From contig JAUEPE010000008.1 in NCBI GenBank assembly GCA_030403585.1, forward strand, positions 62,001 through 126,000: 64,000 nucleotides of DNA. The letters are read 5' to 3'. Under the pieces are notes generated by a model. That model did no database searches. It was not told the DNA's origin and worked only from the letters and a program-made list of their open reading frames with translations. Of the stretch, positions 42,212-51,422 are shown piece after piece. Numbering within the stretch: the stretch's first letter is position 1; each line of letters begins with the position of its first letter. The stretch is from Frankia sp. RB7 (GTDB lineage Bacteria; Pseudomonadota; Alphaproteobacteria; Rhizobiales; Xanthobacteraceae). The position numbers and the translations under genes are program-made.

Positions 42212-42385
42212 CTACGCCCGGAAGATCGTGAGCCCGAGTATCAGCAACACCAGGAAAATCACGACGAAGATGTAGAACAGGAAGCGGGCGACATCGGCGG
42301 AGGCGGCCGAGATACCTGTAAATCCGAGCACGCCCGCCACGATCGAAATCAGCAGGAAGATCAGTGCCCATTTCAAGATTGTCAT
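42212..42385 (-). CDS. DUF1328 small membrane protein (YtjA family)
   Basis: This 57-residue protein has two membrane helices and the family pattern [19 protein letters not shown] followed by [16 protein letters not shown]. The ATG at 42385 has GGAG 6 bases upstream. An EcfG-type promoter sits 60 bases upstream, so it is likely part of the general stress response. The biochemical role is unknown; related proteins are induced by stress in several bacteria. Confidence 0.88.
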   Translation of the reverse strand: MTILKWALIFLLISIVAGVLGFTGISAASADVARFLFYIFVVIFLVLLILGLTIFRA

Positions 42386-42444
42386 CGCCAGCTCCGCGAC
42401 AGCGGCCACCGCAATCAGTGGCCCTCACCTGTTTCGGAAACGCT

Positions 42445-42469
42445 AACCGCGTTGCGCGGAACTGGTTCC
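42445..42469 (-). promoter_or_regulatory. Sigma-EcfG promoter of the DUF1328 gene
   Basis: On the minus strand GGAACC (42469-42464) and GTT (42447-42445) are 16 bases apart, fitting GGAACC-N16-GTT. It lies 60 bases upstream of the ATG. The base before GTT is G rather than C, which makes it weaker than the egtB site. Confidence 0.6.
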
Positions 42470-42569
42470 TAAACGCACAACGGAAGGTTTTCGTGGCACA
42501 AACTGCCCTTGCTGAATCGGGTTCCCGGCGGCAGAGTCCGGCAGCGACAAAGGCACAACCGGGGCAACC

Positions 42570-43760
42570 ATGAGCACGATCTCACAGTCAGCGACGATTG
42601 GCGCCGAAGCGCGTGCTGCGCCAAAAAGCAAGACGCGCAACCTGTCGCTCGATCGCGCCCGCACCTTCCTGACGCTGGTGGTGCTGCTGCACCATGCTGT
42701 CATCCCCTACACTTATTTCGGCCACACCGACCCAACCTCCTGGATCGGCTTCGACATGATCGTGCTGGCGACCGACAGCTTCTTCATGGCGATGTTCTTC
42801 TTCCTGTCGGGACTGTTCGCGTGGTCGGGAATCGCTCGCAAGGGGTCGGCGAGCTATCTGGCCGACCGCGTCCGTCGGCTCGGCATCCCGTTCGTGATCT
42901 GCGCATTCACGGTTATTCCGCTCGCGTATTACGCCATCTCGCTGCGGCTCAATCCCGAGATCGGATTTTCGCAGTTCTGGTGGACCACGATCACGAAAGG
43001 CCCGTGGCCAAGCGGGCCGATCTGGTTCCTCTGGGTCTTGTTCGCCTTCGACCTGATCGCATGCCTCCTGTACCGCCTGTCGCCCAATCTGCTCGACCCT
43101 ATCAACCGCCTCTCGCTGCGCGGGCGACGCCGACCCACGGAGTTCTTCGCGGTCATGTTGGCCGTCAGCGCCGCGTTCTATGTACCCGGGCTGATGTATT
43201 TCGGACCAAGCAACTGGTTCGAGTTCGGGCCGTTTTCGGTCCAGCATGGGCGGGTGATGCTCTACGCGACCTACTTCTTTTTCGGCGCCGGCATCGGCGT
43301 TGCAAGTATGGATCGCGGACTGCTCTCGGCTGACGGCAGGATGGCGAAGGTGAGCTGGGAGTGGTTGGTCCTGACAATCGTTCCGTATTGCCTGCTCTGG
43401 GTGCTGATCTTCATCAAGCGAGAGATACTGGGGAATCCGTCGCCGCTGCCGAACTGGTATGAAGGAATTTACGCGCTCTGCGTCACCATCTTCAGCGTGG
43501 CCATCATGTTTCTCATCCTGGCCTTCTTCCAGAGGTTCAAACAATCGGGTTCGGCCAGACTCCTCGATCCGATGCAGGCGGATGCCTTTGGCATATTTTT
43601 GGTGCACTACCCGATCGCCCTTTGGCTGCAATACTGGCTGTTCGATTATGACCTGCCAGCGATCGTCAAGGCGACGATGGTATTCGTGCTGACCGTCGCG
43701 TTCAGCTGGGCGCTGACGCGCGCCTTGCGCCAAATCCCAGGGGCAACGAAGGTGCTATGA
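42570..43760 (+). CDS. Acyltransferase 3 family membrane protein
   Basis: This 396-residue inner-membrane protein has about ten helices and the acyltransferase-3 N-terminus LSLDRARTFLTLVVLLHHAVIPY with the catalytic His. Later landmarks are FFLSGLFAWSGIARKG and RLGIPFVICAF. Such enzymes O-acetylate or succinylate extracellular glycans and lipids, and OpgC is a member. The acceptor cannot be told. It is divergent from the DUF1328 gene and convergent with purL. Confidence 0.9.
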   Translation: MSTISQSATIGAEARAAPKSKTRNLSLDRARTFLTLVVLLHHAVIPYTYFGHTDPTSWIGFDMIVLATDSFFMAMFFFLSGLFAWSGIARKGSASYLADRVRRLGIPFVICAFTVIPLAYYAISLRLNPEIGFSQFWWTTITKGPWPSGPIWFLWVLFAFDLIACLLYRLSPNLLDPINRLSLRGRRRPTEFFAVMLAVSAAFYVPGLMYFGPSNWFEFGPFSVQHGRVMLYATYFFFGAGIGVASMDRGLLSADGRMAKVSWEWLVLTIVPYCLLWVLIFIKREILGNPSPLPNWYEGIYALCVTIFSVAIMFLILAFFQRFKQSGSARLLDPMQADAFGIFLVHYPIALWLQYWLFDYDLPAIVKATMVFVLTVAFSWALTRALRQIPGATKVL

Positions 43761-43767
43761 GTTTGTG

Positions 43768-43787
43768 AAGGCGGCTTACGCCGCCTT
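43768..43787. terminator. Bidirectional hairpin between the acyltransferase gene and purL
   Basis: A perfect 8-bp stem AAGGCGGC / GCCGCCTT with a TTAC loop spans the end of purL. It has no strong T-run on either side, so termination would be weak; it lies eight bases after the acyltransferase stop. Confidence 0.45.
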
Positions 43788-45986
43788 CCCGCCCATATAA
43801 TCCGGCAACCAACGCTCGTGCGACGTCCGCAGAGCGTCGATCGACACCGGCGCCTCGCCCGCGATCGCGATCGCATCGCCACCGGTGGTGCCGATGCGCA
43901 CGCAGGGCACCTCGCAGCCGCGCATCTTGGCGAGGACGCGGCCGGCTTCCGTTTCCGGTACGGTGACGAGATAGCGCGCCTGGTCCTCACCGAACCAATA
44001 GGCCTGCGAAACAAGCGAGGTCGGCGCCGCCAGCAGCTTTGCACCGATGCCGCTCGCCATCGCCATTTCGGCGAGCGCGATCACCAGGCCACCGTCGGAG
44101 AGATCGTGCACGGCGGTGGCGGTGCCCGCATGGATCATGCCGCGCACGCAGTCGCCGTTGCGCTTCTCGGCCGCAAGATCGACCGGCGGCGGCGCGCCCT
44201 CCTCGCGACCGCAGATGTCGCGCAGATAAACCGACTGGCCGAGCCAGCCATGGGTGTCGCCGATCAGCAGGATCGCCTCGCCCTCGGCCTTGAAGGCGAG
44301 CGACGCAGACTTGGTGAAATCGTCGAGCAGGCCGACACCACCGATCGAGGGCGTCGGCAGGATCGCGCGGCCGTTGGTCTCGTTGTAGAGCGAGACGTTG
44401 CCGGACACGACCGGGAAGTCGAGCGCGCGGCAGGCTTCCGAAATGCCCTTCAGGCAGCCGACGAACTGGCCCATGATCTCGGGCCGCTCCGGATTGCCGA
44501 AATTGAGATTGTCGGTGATTGCGAGCGGCCTGCCGCCGACCGCGGTGATGTTGCGCCAGGCTTCCGCCACCGCCTGCATACCGCCCTGATAAGGATCGGC
44601 CTCGCAATAGCGCGGCGTGACGTCGACGGTCAGCGCCAGCCCCTTCGGCCCGTCCTGCACGCGCACGACCGCGGCATCGCCACCGGGACGCTGCATGGTA
44701 TTGCCCAGGATGACGTGATCGTACTGCTCCCAGACCCAGCGCTTGCTGCACATGTCGGGCGTGCCGATCAGTTTTTCCAGCGCGGCTCCGACGCCCATCG
44801 GTGCCGGCACCTCGCGCGCATGCACGACCGGCAGCGCGGCAGAGGGAACATGCGGACGGTCATAGAGCGGCGCTTCGTCGCCGAGCTCCTTGATCGGCAG
44901 ATCGGCCATGACGTCACCGCCATGCTTGACCACGAAGCGCTTGCTCGGCGTGGTGTAGCCGACAACGGCGAAATCGAGGCCCCATTTCTTGAAGATCGCC
45001 TCGGCTTCCTTTTCCTTCTCGGGCTTGAGCACCATGAGCATGCGCTCCTGGCTCTCCGAGAGCATCATCTCGTAGGCGCTCATGCCGATCTCACGGGTCG
45101 GCACCGCATCGAGATCGAGGTCGACGCCGAGATCGCCCTTGGCGCCCATCTCGACCGCCGAGCAGGTCAGGCCCGCCGCGCCCATGTCCTGGATCGCGAT
45201 TACGCAATCGGCTTCCATGATCTCGAGGCAGGCCTCTAACAGCAGCTTCTCGGCGAAGGGATCTCCGACCTGCACCGTCGGGCGCTTCTCCTCGGATTTG
45301 TCGTCGAATTCGGCGGACGCCATCGAAGCGCCGTGGATGCCGTCGCGGCCCGTCTTGGAGCCGAGATAGACGATCGGCATGTTCACGCCGGAGGCGGCCG
45401 CATAGAAGATCTTGTCGGTGTCGGCGAGGCCGACCGCCATCGCGTTGACGAGGATGTTGCCATCGTAGCGGGTGTGAAAGCGCACCTGGCCGCCGACCGT
45501 CGGCACGCCAAAGGAATTGCCATAGCCGCCGACACCGGCGACGACGCCGGAGACGAGATGCCGCGTCCTGGCATGTTCGGGCGCGCCAAAACTCAGCGCG
45601 TTGAGGCAGGCGATCGGGCGCGCGCCCATGGTGAAGACGTCGCGCAAAATGCCGCCGACGCCGGTGGTCGCGCCCTGATAGGGCTCGATGTAGCTCGGAT
45701 GGTTGTGGCTCTCCATCTTGAAGACCACGGCCTGGCCGTCGCCGATGTCGATCACGCCGGCATTCTCGCCGGGGCCCTGGATCACCCACGGCGCCTTGGT
45801 CGGCAGGCCTTTCAGATGGATGCGCGAGGATTTGTACGAGCAGTGCTCGTTCCACATCGCCGAGAAGATGCCGAGCTCGGTGAAGGTCGGCTCCCGCCCG
45901 ATCAGCTTCAGGATGCGCTCGTACTCGTCGGGCTTGAGCCCGTGGGCGGCGACCAGTTCGGGGGTGATCTTGGGTTCGTTCTTCAT
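43776..45986 (-). CDS. purL: Phosphoribosylformylglycinamidine synthase subunit PurL
   Basis: This 736-residue small-type PurL acts with PurQ and PurS in the fourth step of purine synthesis, turning FGAR to FGAM with ATP and ammonia. Landmarks are [26 protein letters not shown] near the start, [31 protein letters not shown] and the C-terminal HDLSDGGL. The ATG at 45986 gives the standard length; the open frame extends about 43 codons further upstream with no conserved sequence. purQ and purS lie on the same strand but are separated by a thioesterase gene. Confidence 0.97.
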   Translation of the reverse strand: MKNEPKITPELVAAHGLKPDEYERILKLIGREPTFTELGIFSAMWNEHCSYKSSRIHLKGLPTKAPWVIQGPGENAGVIDIGDGQAVVFKMESHNHPSYIEPYQGATTGVGGILRDVFTMGARPIACLNALSFGAPEHARTRHLVSGVVAGVGGYGNSFGVPTVGGQVRFHTRYDGNILVNAMAVGLADTDKIFYAAASGVNMPIVYLGSKTGRDGIHGASMASAEFDDKSEEKRPTVQVGDPFAEKLLLEACLEIMEADCVIAIQDMGAAGLTCSAVEMGAKGDLGVDLDLDAVPTREIGMSAYEMMLSESQERMLMVLKPEKEKEAEAIFKKWGLDFAVVGYTTPSKRFVVKHGGDVMADLPIKELGDEAPLYDRPHVPSAALPVVHAREVPAPMGVGAALEKLIGTPDMCSKRWVWEQYDHVILGNTMQRPGGDAAVVRVQDGPKGLALTVDVTPRYCEADPYQGGMQAVAEAWRNITAVGGRPLAITDNLNFGNPERPEIMGQFVGCLKGISEACRALDFPVVSGNVSLYNETNGRAILPTPSIGGVGLLDDFTKSASLAFKAEGEAILLIGDTHGWLGQSVYLRDICGREEGAPPPVDLAAEKRNGDCVRGMIHAGTATAVHDLSDGGLVIALAEMAMASGIGAKLLAAPTSLVSQAYWFGEDQARYLVTVPETEAGRVLAKMRGCEVPCVRIGTTGGDAIAIAGEAPVSIDALRTSHERWLPDYMGGKAA

Positions 45987-46170
45987 GGATACGGGGCTTT
46001 CGGCGGGCGTTTGGCCGTTCTTAGGAACATCGGGGGCTGACGAAAAGCCCTTTATGGCGCATTTTCCCGCTGTCCCACGTTTTGCAAGGAGGGACGGCGG
46101 GAACAGGAATTGCAACGCGCTGACGGATCGGATTTAAGGGCTAAAGACCCGTAATTGAAGGCCCATTTCC

Positions 46171-46650
46171 TTGCATGAATTGACCAAAGTCGCCGCCACC
46201 CGCCGTCCCGACCTGCACGTCGCCACCGAGGGCGAGTTCAGCGGTTGGCGGACCTGGATTCGCGACAGTTTTGAGAGCCATATCGGCCCGTTCTGGCACA
46301 AGATCGAGGACGACGGCAGCGTCCGCTCGGCGTTCCGGGTCGAGAAAAAGCACCTCAACGGCTCCGGCAACGTCCATGGCGGCTGCTTCATGGCGTTCGC
46401 GGACTATTGCCTGTTCGCAATCGCCACCCACGAGCTGGACGGCCCGGCCGTGACCACCAATTTCGCCTGCGATTTCCTCGACGCAGCGCGCGAGGGCGAG
46501 CTGGTCGAATGCACGGGTGAAGTGTCCCGCGCGGGCGGCTCGCTGATCTTCCTGCGCGGCAAGCTGACTTCGGCCGGCCGGCCGCTGTTCACGTTCTCCG
46601 GGACGATCAAGCGGGTGAAGCGGAAGCCGGCGCCGCAGGCCAACGCATAG
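46171..46650 (+). CDS. PaaI-type hotdog thioesterase
   Basis: This 159-residue hotdog protein likely hydrolyses acyl-CoA. The active-site region is NVHGGCFMAFADYC, with Asp in the second helix, followed by TTNFACDFLDAAREGELVECTG. The start is TTG at 46171, with GAAGG 9 bases upstream; no ATG is in frame nearby. The gene is inserted in the opposite direction between purL and the purQS genes. The substrate is unknown. Confidence 0.85.
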   Translation: MHELTKVAATRRPDLHVATEGEFSGWRTWIRDSFESHIGPFWHKIEDDGSVRSAFRVEKKHLNGSGNVHGGCFMAFADYCLFAIATHELDGPAVTTNFACDFLDAAREGELVECTGEVSRAGGSLIFLRGKLTSAGRPLFTFSGTIKRVKRKPAPQANA

Positions 46651-46671
46651 CTCCGCTAGCGCGAACCGCTA

Positions 46672-46872
46672 CTACTTGGCGTCGTCCGCCAGCAGCTTCC
46701 GGTATTTCTCGACGTCGCGCGTCACGAGCTTTTGCAGAACCTCAGGCGTGTGCTCGTCGGGATCGGGCGCGACGGTCGAGAGCTCGGCAAAACGCTTCTT
46801 CACCGCGTCGGTTTCCACCGCCGTGCGCGCCGCCGCGTTCAGCCTGGCGATGATGGCCGGCGGCGTGCGCTT
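46672..46872 (-). pseudogene. Remnant of a tripartite tricarboxylate transporter receptor (TctC/Bug)
   Basis: The minus strand encodes about 66 residues ending KYRKLLADDAK that match the C-terminus of TctC-type periplasmic receptors: TPPAIIARLNAAARTAV, then KKRFAEL and TPEVLQKLVTRDVEKY. It lacks the signal peptide and about 260 upstream residues; the frame upstream runs into the purQ stop with no similarity. The fragment begins directly downstream of purQ. It is a deletion relic. Confidence 0.65.
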
Positions 46873-46887
46873 AGGCCACGAACGAAA

Positions 46888-47589
46888 TCACGCGGCCTTT
46901 TCCAGATGCGCTGTGAGGCCCGCGAACAGGCCGCGGCCATCGGTGCAGCCCATGATGTCTTCGACGTGGTTTTCCGGGTGCGGCATCATGCCGAGCACGT
47001 TGCCCTTGTCGTTGACGAGGCCGGCGATGGAATGCGCCGCACCGTTGATGTTGTGGCTCTCATCGACCGCACCGTCGGCCGAGCAGTAGCGATAGAGCAC
47101 GCGCCCCTCGCCCTCGATCCGCTTGATGGTCTCTTCGTCCGCCTCGTAATTGCCCTCGCCATGCGCAACGGGCACGCGGATCACCTGGCCGGCATTGTAG
47201 CCGCGAGTGAACGGCGTATCCGAGCGCTCGACGCGCAGGTGCACGTCCTTGCAGATGAATTTCAGCCGCGCATTGCGCATCAGCACGCCCGGCAGCAGGC
47301 CGGATTCGCACAGGATCTGGAAACCGTTGCAGACGCCGAGCACGAGGCCGCCCTTGGCCGCATAGTCGCGCACCGCATCCATCACCGGCGCCCGCGCCGC
47401 AATCGCCCCACAGCGCAGATAATCGCCGTAGGAGAAGCCGCCGGGCACGACCACGAGATCGGTACCTGCAGGCAGCGACGTCTCGGCGTGCCACACCATC
47501 GCCGGCTCATGGCCCGAGATGAGTTTCAGCGCGCGAGCCATGTCGCGCTCACGATTGATTCCGGGGAAGACGAGGATGGCGGCTTTCAT
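46888..47589 (-). CDS. purQ: Phosphoribosylformylglycinamidine synthase subunit PurQ
   Basis: This 233-residue class I glutamine amidotransferase feeds ammonia to PurL. It has [14 protein letters not shown] at the N-terminus, the oxyanion segment [13 protein letters not shown], the nucleophile cysteine in [10 protein letters not shown], and the catalytic His and Glu in MMPHPENH. The ATG overlaps the purS stop by one base. It is complete. Confidence 0.97.
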   Translation of the reverse strand: MKAAILVFPGINRERDMARALKLISGHEPAMVWHAETSLPAGTDLVVVPGGFSYGDYLRCGAIAARAPVMDAVRDYAAKGGLVLGVCNGFQILCESGLLPGVLMRNARLKFICKDVHLRVERSDTPFTRGYNAGQVIRVPVAHGEGNYEADEETIKRIEGEGRVLYRYCSADGAVDESHNINGAAHSIAGLVNDKGNVLGMMPHPENHVEDIMGCTDGRGLFAGLTAHLEKAA

Positions 47590-47828
47590 CAGAGCAGTTC
47601 GACCCGATAATTCTCGATCACGGTGTTCGCCAACAGCTTGTCGGCGGCATCCTTCAATGCCGCCTCCGCCTTGGCCTTGTCGGCGCCGGCGAGCTCGATG
47701 TCGAACACCTTGCCCTGCCGGACGCTGGCGACGCCGTCGACGCCGAGCGACTTCAGCGCGCCTTCGATGGCCTTGCCCTGCGGATCGAGGATGCCCGTTT
47801 TCAGGGTAACGGTGACACGTGCCTTCAC
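47589..47828 (-). CDS. purS: Phosphoribosylformylglycinamidine synthase subunit PurS
   Basis: This 79-residue small subunit bridges PurL and PurQ. Landmarks are [23 protein letters not shown] and [11 protein letters not shown], followed by the C-terminal helix and strand. It follows purC by 12 bases and overlaps purQ. The gene length is normal. Confidence 0.95.
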   Translation of the reverse strand: MKARVTVTLKTGILDPQGKAIEGALKSLGVDGVASVRQGKVFDIELAGADKAKAEAALKDAADKLLANTVIENYRVELL

Positions 47829-47840
47829 GTCGAAATCCCC

Positions 47841-48608
47841 TTAGCTCTTCACCAGCACCGGGCCGGAGCCCTGCGGACGCTCGTTCTCCATCAGGATGCC
47901 GAGGCGTTTTGCAACTTCCGTGTAAGCCTCGAGCAGGCCGCCGAGATCCCTGCGGAAACGATCCTTGTCGAGCTTCTCGTTCGACTTGATGTCCCACAGC
48001 CGGCAGCTGTCCGGCGAGATCTCGTCCGCGACGATGATGCGCATCATCTCGTTCTCGAACAGCCGGCCGCACTCCATCTTGAAATCGACGAGACGGATGC
48101 CGATGCCGAGAAAGAGCCCGGTGAGGAAGTCGTTGACGCGGATGGCGAGCGCCATGATGTCGTCGATCTCCTGCGGCGTGGCCCAGCCGAAGGCTGTGAT
48201 GTGCTCTTCCGACACCATGGGGTCGTTGAGCTGGTCGTTCTTGTAGTAGAATTCGATGATCGAACGGGGCAGCTGGGTGCCCTCCTCGATGCCGAGGCGC
48301 TGCGACAGCGAGCCGGCGGCGACGTTCCGCACCACCACTTCGAGCGGCACGATCTCGACCTCGCGAATCAACTGCTCGCGCATGTTGAGCCGGCGGATGA
48401 AGTGGGTCGGCACCCCTATGTCGTTGAGGTGCTGAAACAGGTACTCCGAGATCCGGTTGTTGAGGACACCCTTGCCCTCGATGACCTGATGCTTCTTCGC
48501 ATTGAACGCGGTCGCGTCATCCTTGAAGTGCTGGATCAGGGTGCCGGGCTCCGGACCTTCATAGAGAACCTTTGCCTTGCCTTCGTAAATGCGACGCCGA
48601 CGGCTCAT
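47841..48608 (-). CDS. purC: SAICAR synthetase (phosphoribosylaminoimidazole-succinocarboxamide synthase)
   Basis: This 255-residue enzyme joins aspartate to CAIR in purine synthesis. It has [15 protein letters not shown] at the N-terminus, [10 protein letters not shown], and the motif [10 protein letters not shown] with the ATP and substrate sites. I use the ATG at 48608, which fits the usual start [13 protein letters not shown]; an in-frame ATG at 48638 has GGAG but 12 bases away. It heads the purC-purS-purQ operon. Confidence 0.96.
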   Translation of the reverse strand: MSRRRRIYEGKAKVLYEGPEPGTLIQHFKDDATAFNAKKHQVIEGKGVLNNRISEYLFQHLNDIGVPTHFIRRLNMREQLIREVEIVPLEVVVRNVAAGSLSQRLGIEEGTQLPRSIIEFYYKNDQLNDPMVSEEHITAFGWATPQEIDDIMALAIRVNDFLTGLFLGIGIRLVDFKMECGRLFENEMMRIIVADEISPDSCRLWDIKSNEKLDKDRFRRDLGGLLEAYTEVAKRLGILMENERPQGSGPVLVKS

Positions 48609-48940
48609 TGGGATGTACCGTGTTTTGTTGAAATCCATGTATTTGGTGTGCTCCGGTTACCAGGTTACGACCCACAGCGGAGCTGCCGTGAACGACCTGG
48701 AACCCCATCCGAATCCAAGAAAAACGCCAAGGAAACAGAACGGGAACCAAGCCTTTAGGCAACCTATCCGATTGGCTGTCCCAGCACAATCGATCCGGCC
48801 CATCCGACGCCGACTTATACCACCTTGCCTGCGGCTTTACGGCTCGTTGTTTCGCCGATTCGTGCTCCCTATCTAGGCATGCGCAGGGGCCCTCGCAACG
48901 AGGCCCTCACATCGGCAGCCCCAGGGGAATTGGAAGACGC
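48609..48940. other. Divergent regulatory region between purC and the DUF1476 gene
   Basis: This 332-base gap has no recognisable gene. It contains the rightward promoter at 48847-48875 and, on the minus strand, a possible -10 TATAAG (48814-48819) without a good -35 for purC. Its leader for purC is long, but I see no riboswitch-like structure. Confidence 0.45.
48847..48875 (+). promoter_or_regulatory. Predicted promoter of the DUF1476 gene
   Basis: TTGTTT (48847-48852) and TATCTA (48870-48875) are 17 bases apart. The leader would be about 60 bases long. It is a fair match to the housekeeping consensus. Confidence 0.5.
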
Positions 48941-49264
48941 ATGAGCGAATTCAACAAGCGCGAGGAAGGCTTTGAGAAGAAGTTTGCCCTCGACGAGGAG
49001 CAGAAATTCAGGGCGGAAGCCCGCCGTAACCGGCTGCTGGGGCTATGGGCCGCCGAAAAGCTCGGAATCACCGGCGAAGCCGCCACCGCTTACGCCAAGG
49101 AGGTCGTCGCGGCCGATTTCGAGGAGGCCGGCGACGGCGACGTCCTGCGCAAGGTCATGACCGATTTCGCCGCCAGGAACGTCGCCCTCACCGAACAGGC
49201 GATTCGCGGCAAGATGAGCGAGCTGATCGCGGTCGCGGCCGCGGAGGTGAAGGCCGGAAAATAG
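48941..49264 (+). CDS. DUF1476 protein, F1-ATPase inhibitor zeta subunit family
   Basis: This 107-residue helical protein opens with FNKREEGFEKKFALDEEQKFRAEARRN, the inhibitory N-terminal region of the alphaproteobacterial zeta subunit described in Paracoccus. That protein binds F1 and blocks wasteful ATP hydrolysis. A role in ATPase control follows from the family; potency varies between species, and some members inhibit weakly. It stands alone between purC and purB. Confidence 0.9.
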   Translation: MSEFNKREEGFEKKFALDEEQKFRAEARRNRLLGLWAAEKLGITGEAATAYAKEVVAADFEEAGDGDVLRKVMTDFAARNVALTEQAIRGKMSELIAVAAAEVKAGK

Positions 49265-49349
49265 GCCCGCTGGGAGCGGCGAATGGCGCGGTCAACCCCG
49301 TTCGCCGCTCGCTCCATGACGGCTTGCGGCGGGCCCCCGGCAATGCCAA

Positions 49350-50801
49350 ATGAGCGGCATGTCCCAAGATCACGCCCAAGATCACATCTCCAACGTCCTC
49401 GCCCAACGCTATGCCTCGCCCGCCATGCGCGCCATCTGGAGCGGCGAAGGCAAGGTTCGCCTCGAACGCGACTACTGGATTGCCGTGCTGAAAGGTCAGC
49501 GCGATCTCGGCATTCCCGTACCCGATGGCGTGATCGAGGCCTACGAGCGGGTGAAGGACCAGGTCGACCTGGCCTCCATCATGCGGCGCGAGCGCATCAC
49601 CCGCCACGACGTCAAGGCTCGGATCGAGGAGTTCTGCGATCTGGCCGGTCACGAGCACCTGCACAAGGGCATGACCAGCCGCGACCTCACCGAGAACGTG
49701 GAGCAGTTGCAGGTCTACCGCGGGCTGCAGCTGATCGAGACCAAGAGCATCGCCGCGCTGATCCGTTTTGCCAAACACGCAAAACAATTGCGCGACATGC
49801 CGTTCACGGCGCGCACGCACAACGTGGCCGCGCAGGTCACGACGCTCGGCAAGCGCATCGCCATGTTCGGCGAGGAGATGCTGGTTTCGCATCAGAGCCT
49901 GGTCAACGTGCTCGACACCTATCCCGCGCGCGGCCTGAAGGGCGCGGTCGGCACAAGGCTCGATCAGATCACGCTGTTCAATGGCGATGCCGGCAAGGCC
50001 CGCGCGCTCGAACAGCAAATCCTCAAGCACCTCGGTCTGCCCAAGAGCTTCGATGCGGTTGGCCAGGTTTATCCGCGCAGCCTCGACTTCCGCGCGGTCA
50101 GCGTCCTCACCGAGCTCGCCAGCGGTCCCGGTAATTTCGCCAAGACCATTCGGCTGATGGCGGGCCACGAGCTCGCCAGCGAAGGATTTGCCAAGGGCCA
50201 GGTCGGCTCGTCCGCGATGCCGCACAAGATGAACAGCCGCTCCTGCGAGCGCATCAACGGCCTGCATGTCGTGCTGAAGGGTTATCTCGCGATGGCCGCA
50301 GGGCTTGCCGGCGATCAGTGGAACGAAGGCGACGTCTCCTGCTCGGTCGTCCGCCGCGTCATGCTGCCCGATGCCTTCCTCGCCATGGACGGCCTGCTCG
50401 AAACGCTGCTGTCCGTGCTCGACCAGATGGAAGTGTTCGACGCCGTCGTCGCGACCGAACTCAACCGTTATTTGCCTTTCCTGCTCACCACCACGGTGAT
50501 GATGGAAGCGGTGAAGAAGGGCTCGGGGCGCGAAGGCGCGCATGAGGCGATCAAGGAGCATGCGGTCGCGGCCATCCGCGACCTGCGCACCGGCAAGATC
50601 GTGCAGAACGATTTGCTGCAGCGTCTCGCCGCCGATCAGCGCCTCGGCCTCAGCGAAGCCGAACTGCAGCGCGTGCTAGATCACGGCCGCGCCAATTCCG
50701 GCGATGCCGGCGCCCAGGTCGATTACTTCGCCGAGCAAGTCGATGCGCTGGCGAAGGCGAAGCCTGAGGCGGCCAGGTACACGCCGGGCGCGATCCTGTA
50801 A
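49350..50801 (+). CDS. purB: Adenylosuccinate lyase
   Basis: This 483-residue fumarase-superfamily enzyme removes fumarate from SAICAR and adenylosuccinate in purine synthesis. The signature is GSSAMPHKMNSR near residue 290, and the catalytic histidine region is GMTSRDLTEN. The N-terminus begins MSGMSQDHAQDH; a second ATG at 49359 is possible. It is the last of the purine genes and runs rightward, opposite to the purC-purS-purQ genes. Confidence 0.96.
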   Translation: MSGMSQDHAQDHISNVLAQRYASPAMRAIWSGEGKVRLERDYWIAVLKGQRDLGIPVPDGVIEAYERVKDQVDLASIMRRERITRHDVKARIEEFCDLAGHEHLHKGMTSRDLTENVEQLQVYRGLQLIETKSIAALIRFAKHAKQLRDMPFTARTHNVAAQVTTLGKRIAMFGEEMLVSHQSLVNVLDTYPARGLKGAVGTRLDQITLFNGDAGKARALEQQILKHLGLPKSFDAVGQVYPRSLDFRAVSVLTELASGPGNFAKTIRLMAGHELASEGFAKGQVGSSAMPHKMNSRSCERINGLHVVLKGYLAMAAGLAGDQWNEGDVSCSVVRRVMLPDAFLAMDGLLETLLSVLDQMEVFDAVVATELNRYLPFLLTTTVMMEAVKKGSGREGAHEAIKEHAVAAIRDLRTGKIVQNDLLQRLAADQRLGLSEAELQRVLDHGRANSGDAGAQVDYFAEQVDALAKAKPEAARYTPGAIL

Positions 50802-50810
50802 GCGAATAGT

Positions 50811-50857
50811 GAGTGGCGAGTAGCGAGTGGAAAGACTCCATTCGCTATTCGCCATTC
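50811..50857. repeat. Imperfect palindrome at the purB - cynS convergence
   Basis: Arms of 21 bases (50811-50831 and 50837-50857) built from GAGTGGCGAGTAGCGAGT and ATTCGCTATTCGCCATT repeat the unit CGAATAG with purine changes. It lies between two convergent genes and could act as a transcript end. Similar strings occur at gene ends in Bradyrhizobium. Confidence 0.65.
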
Positions 50858-50863
50858 GCCCCC

Positions 50864-51346
50864 TCACTCTTCCTTGAACCCATACTCCGGCACATTGCCG
50901 CTGGCGCCGTAATATTTGTACGGCAGGAACTTGCCTGACATCGTGATCTTGACGCGGTCGCCCTTCGGGTTCGGCAGGCGCTCCATCACCATGTCGAAGT
51001 CGATCGCCGACATGATGCCGTCGCCGTACTCCTCCTCGATCAGCGCCTTCCAGGCCGGTCCGTTCACCATGACCAGTTCGTAGAAGCGATAGATCAAGGG
51101 ATCGGTCGGCGGCATCGGCATGCCGCGCATCGGCGTCTCGTTGAGCATGGTAGTCTCGGATTTCGACAGGCCGAACAGTTCAGCCGCGTTCGCGGCTTGC
51201 GGCTTTGTCAATTTCATCTGGCCGAGGATCGCGCCTGTGATCAGCACCTCGGAATAACCGCCGATCTTTTCGCAGATGTATTTCCAGCTCCAGCCCTTCT
51301 CGCGCTTGATGTCGAGCAGCTTTTCGGTGAGGTCTTCGCGTTTCAT
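50864..51346 (-). CDS. cynS: Cyanate hydratase (cyanase)
   Basis: This 160-residue cytoplasmic enzyme decomposes cyanate with bicarbonate to ammonia and carbon dioxide. The catalytic residues Arg87, Glu90 and Ser113 match the known R96, E99 and S122 of E. coli with a constant offset; they lie in YRFYEL and MSAIDF. The N-terminal helical domain and the C-terminal KYYGASGNVPEYGFKE are also intact. It has no adjacent cyanate transporter or carbonic anhydrase. A SARP-type regulator gene lies 76 bases upstream on the same strand. Confidence 0.96.
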   Translation of the reverse strand: MKREDLTEKLLDIKREKGWSWKYICEKIGGYSEVLITGAILGQMKLTKPQAANAAELFGLSKSETTMLNETPMRGMPMPPTDPLIYRFYELVMVNGPAWKALIEEEYGDGIMSAIDFDMVMERLPNPKGDRVKITMSGKFLPYKYYGASGNVPEYGFKEE

Positions 51347-51422
51347 GTCGGGGTCTCCCTTGGCCAGGTACCGTGTCGGTCCTGCCGCTTTGGGAGGCAC
51401 GAAACGTGCCAAAAAATGAGGC

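Noticed and set aside
42459-42484. GGAAC on the plus strand as an EcfG promoter for the acyltransferase gene
   Set aside because: No CGTT or GTT occurs 16-17 bases downstream on that strand.
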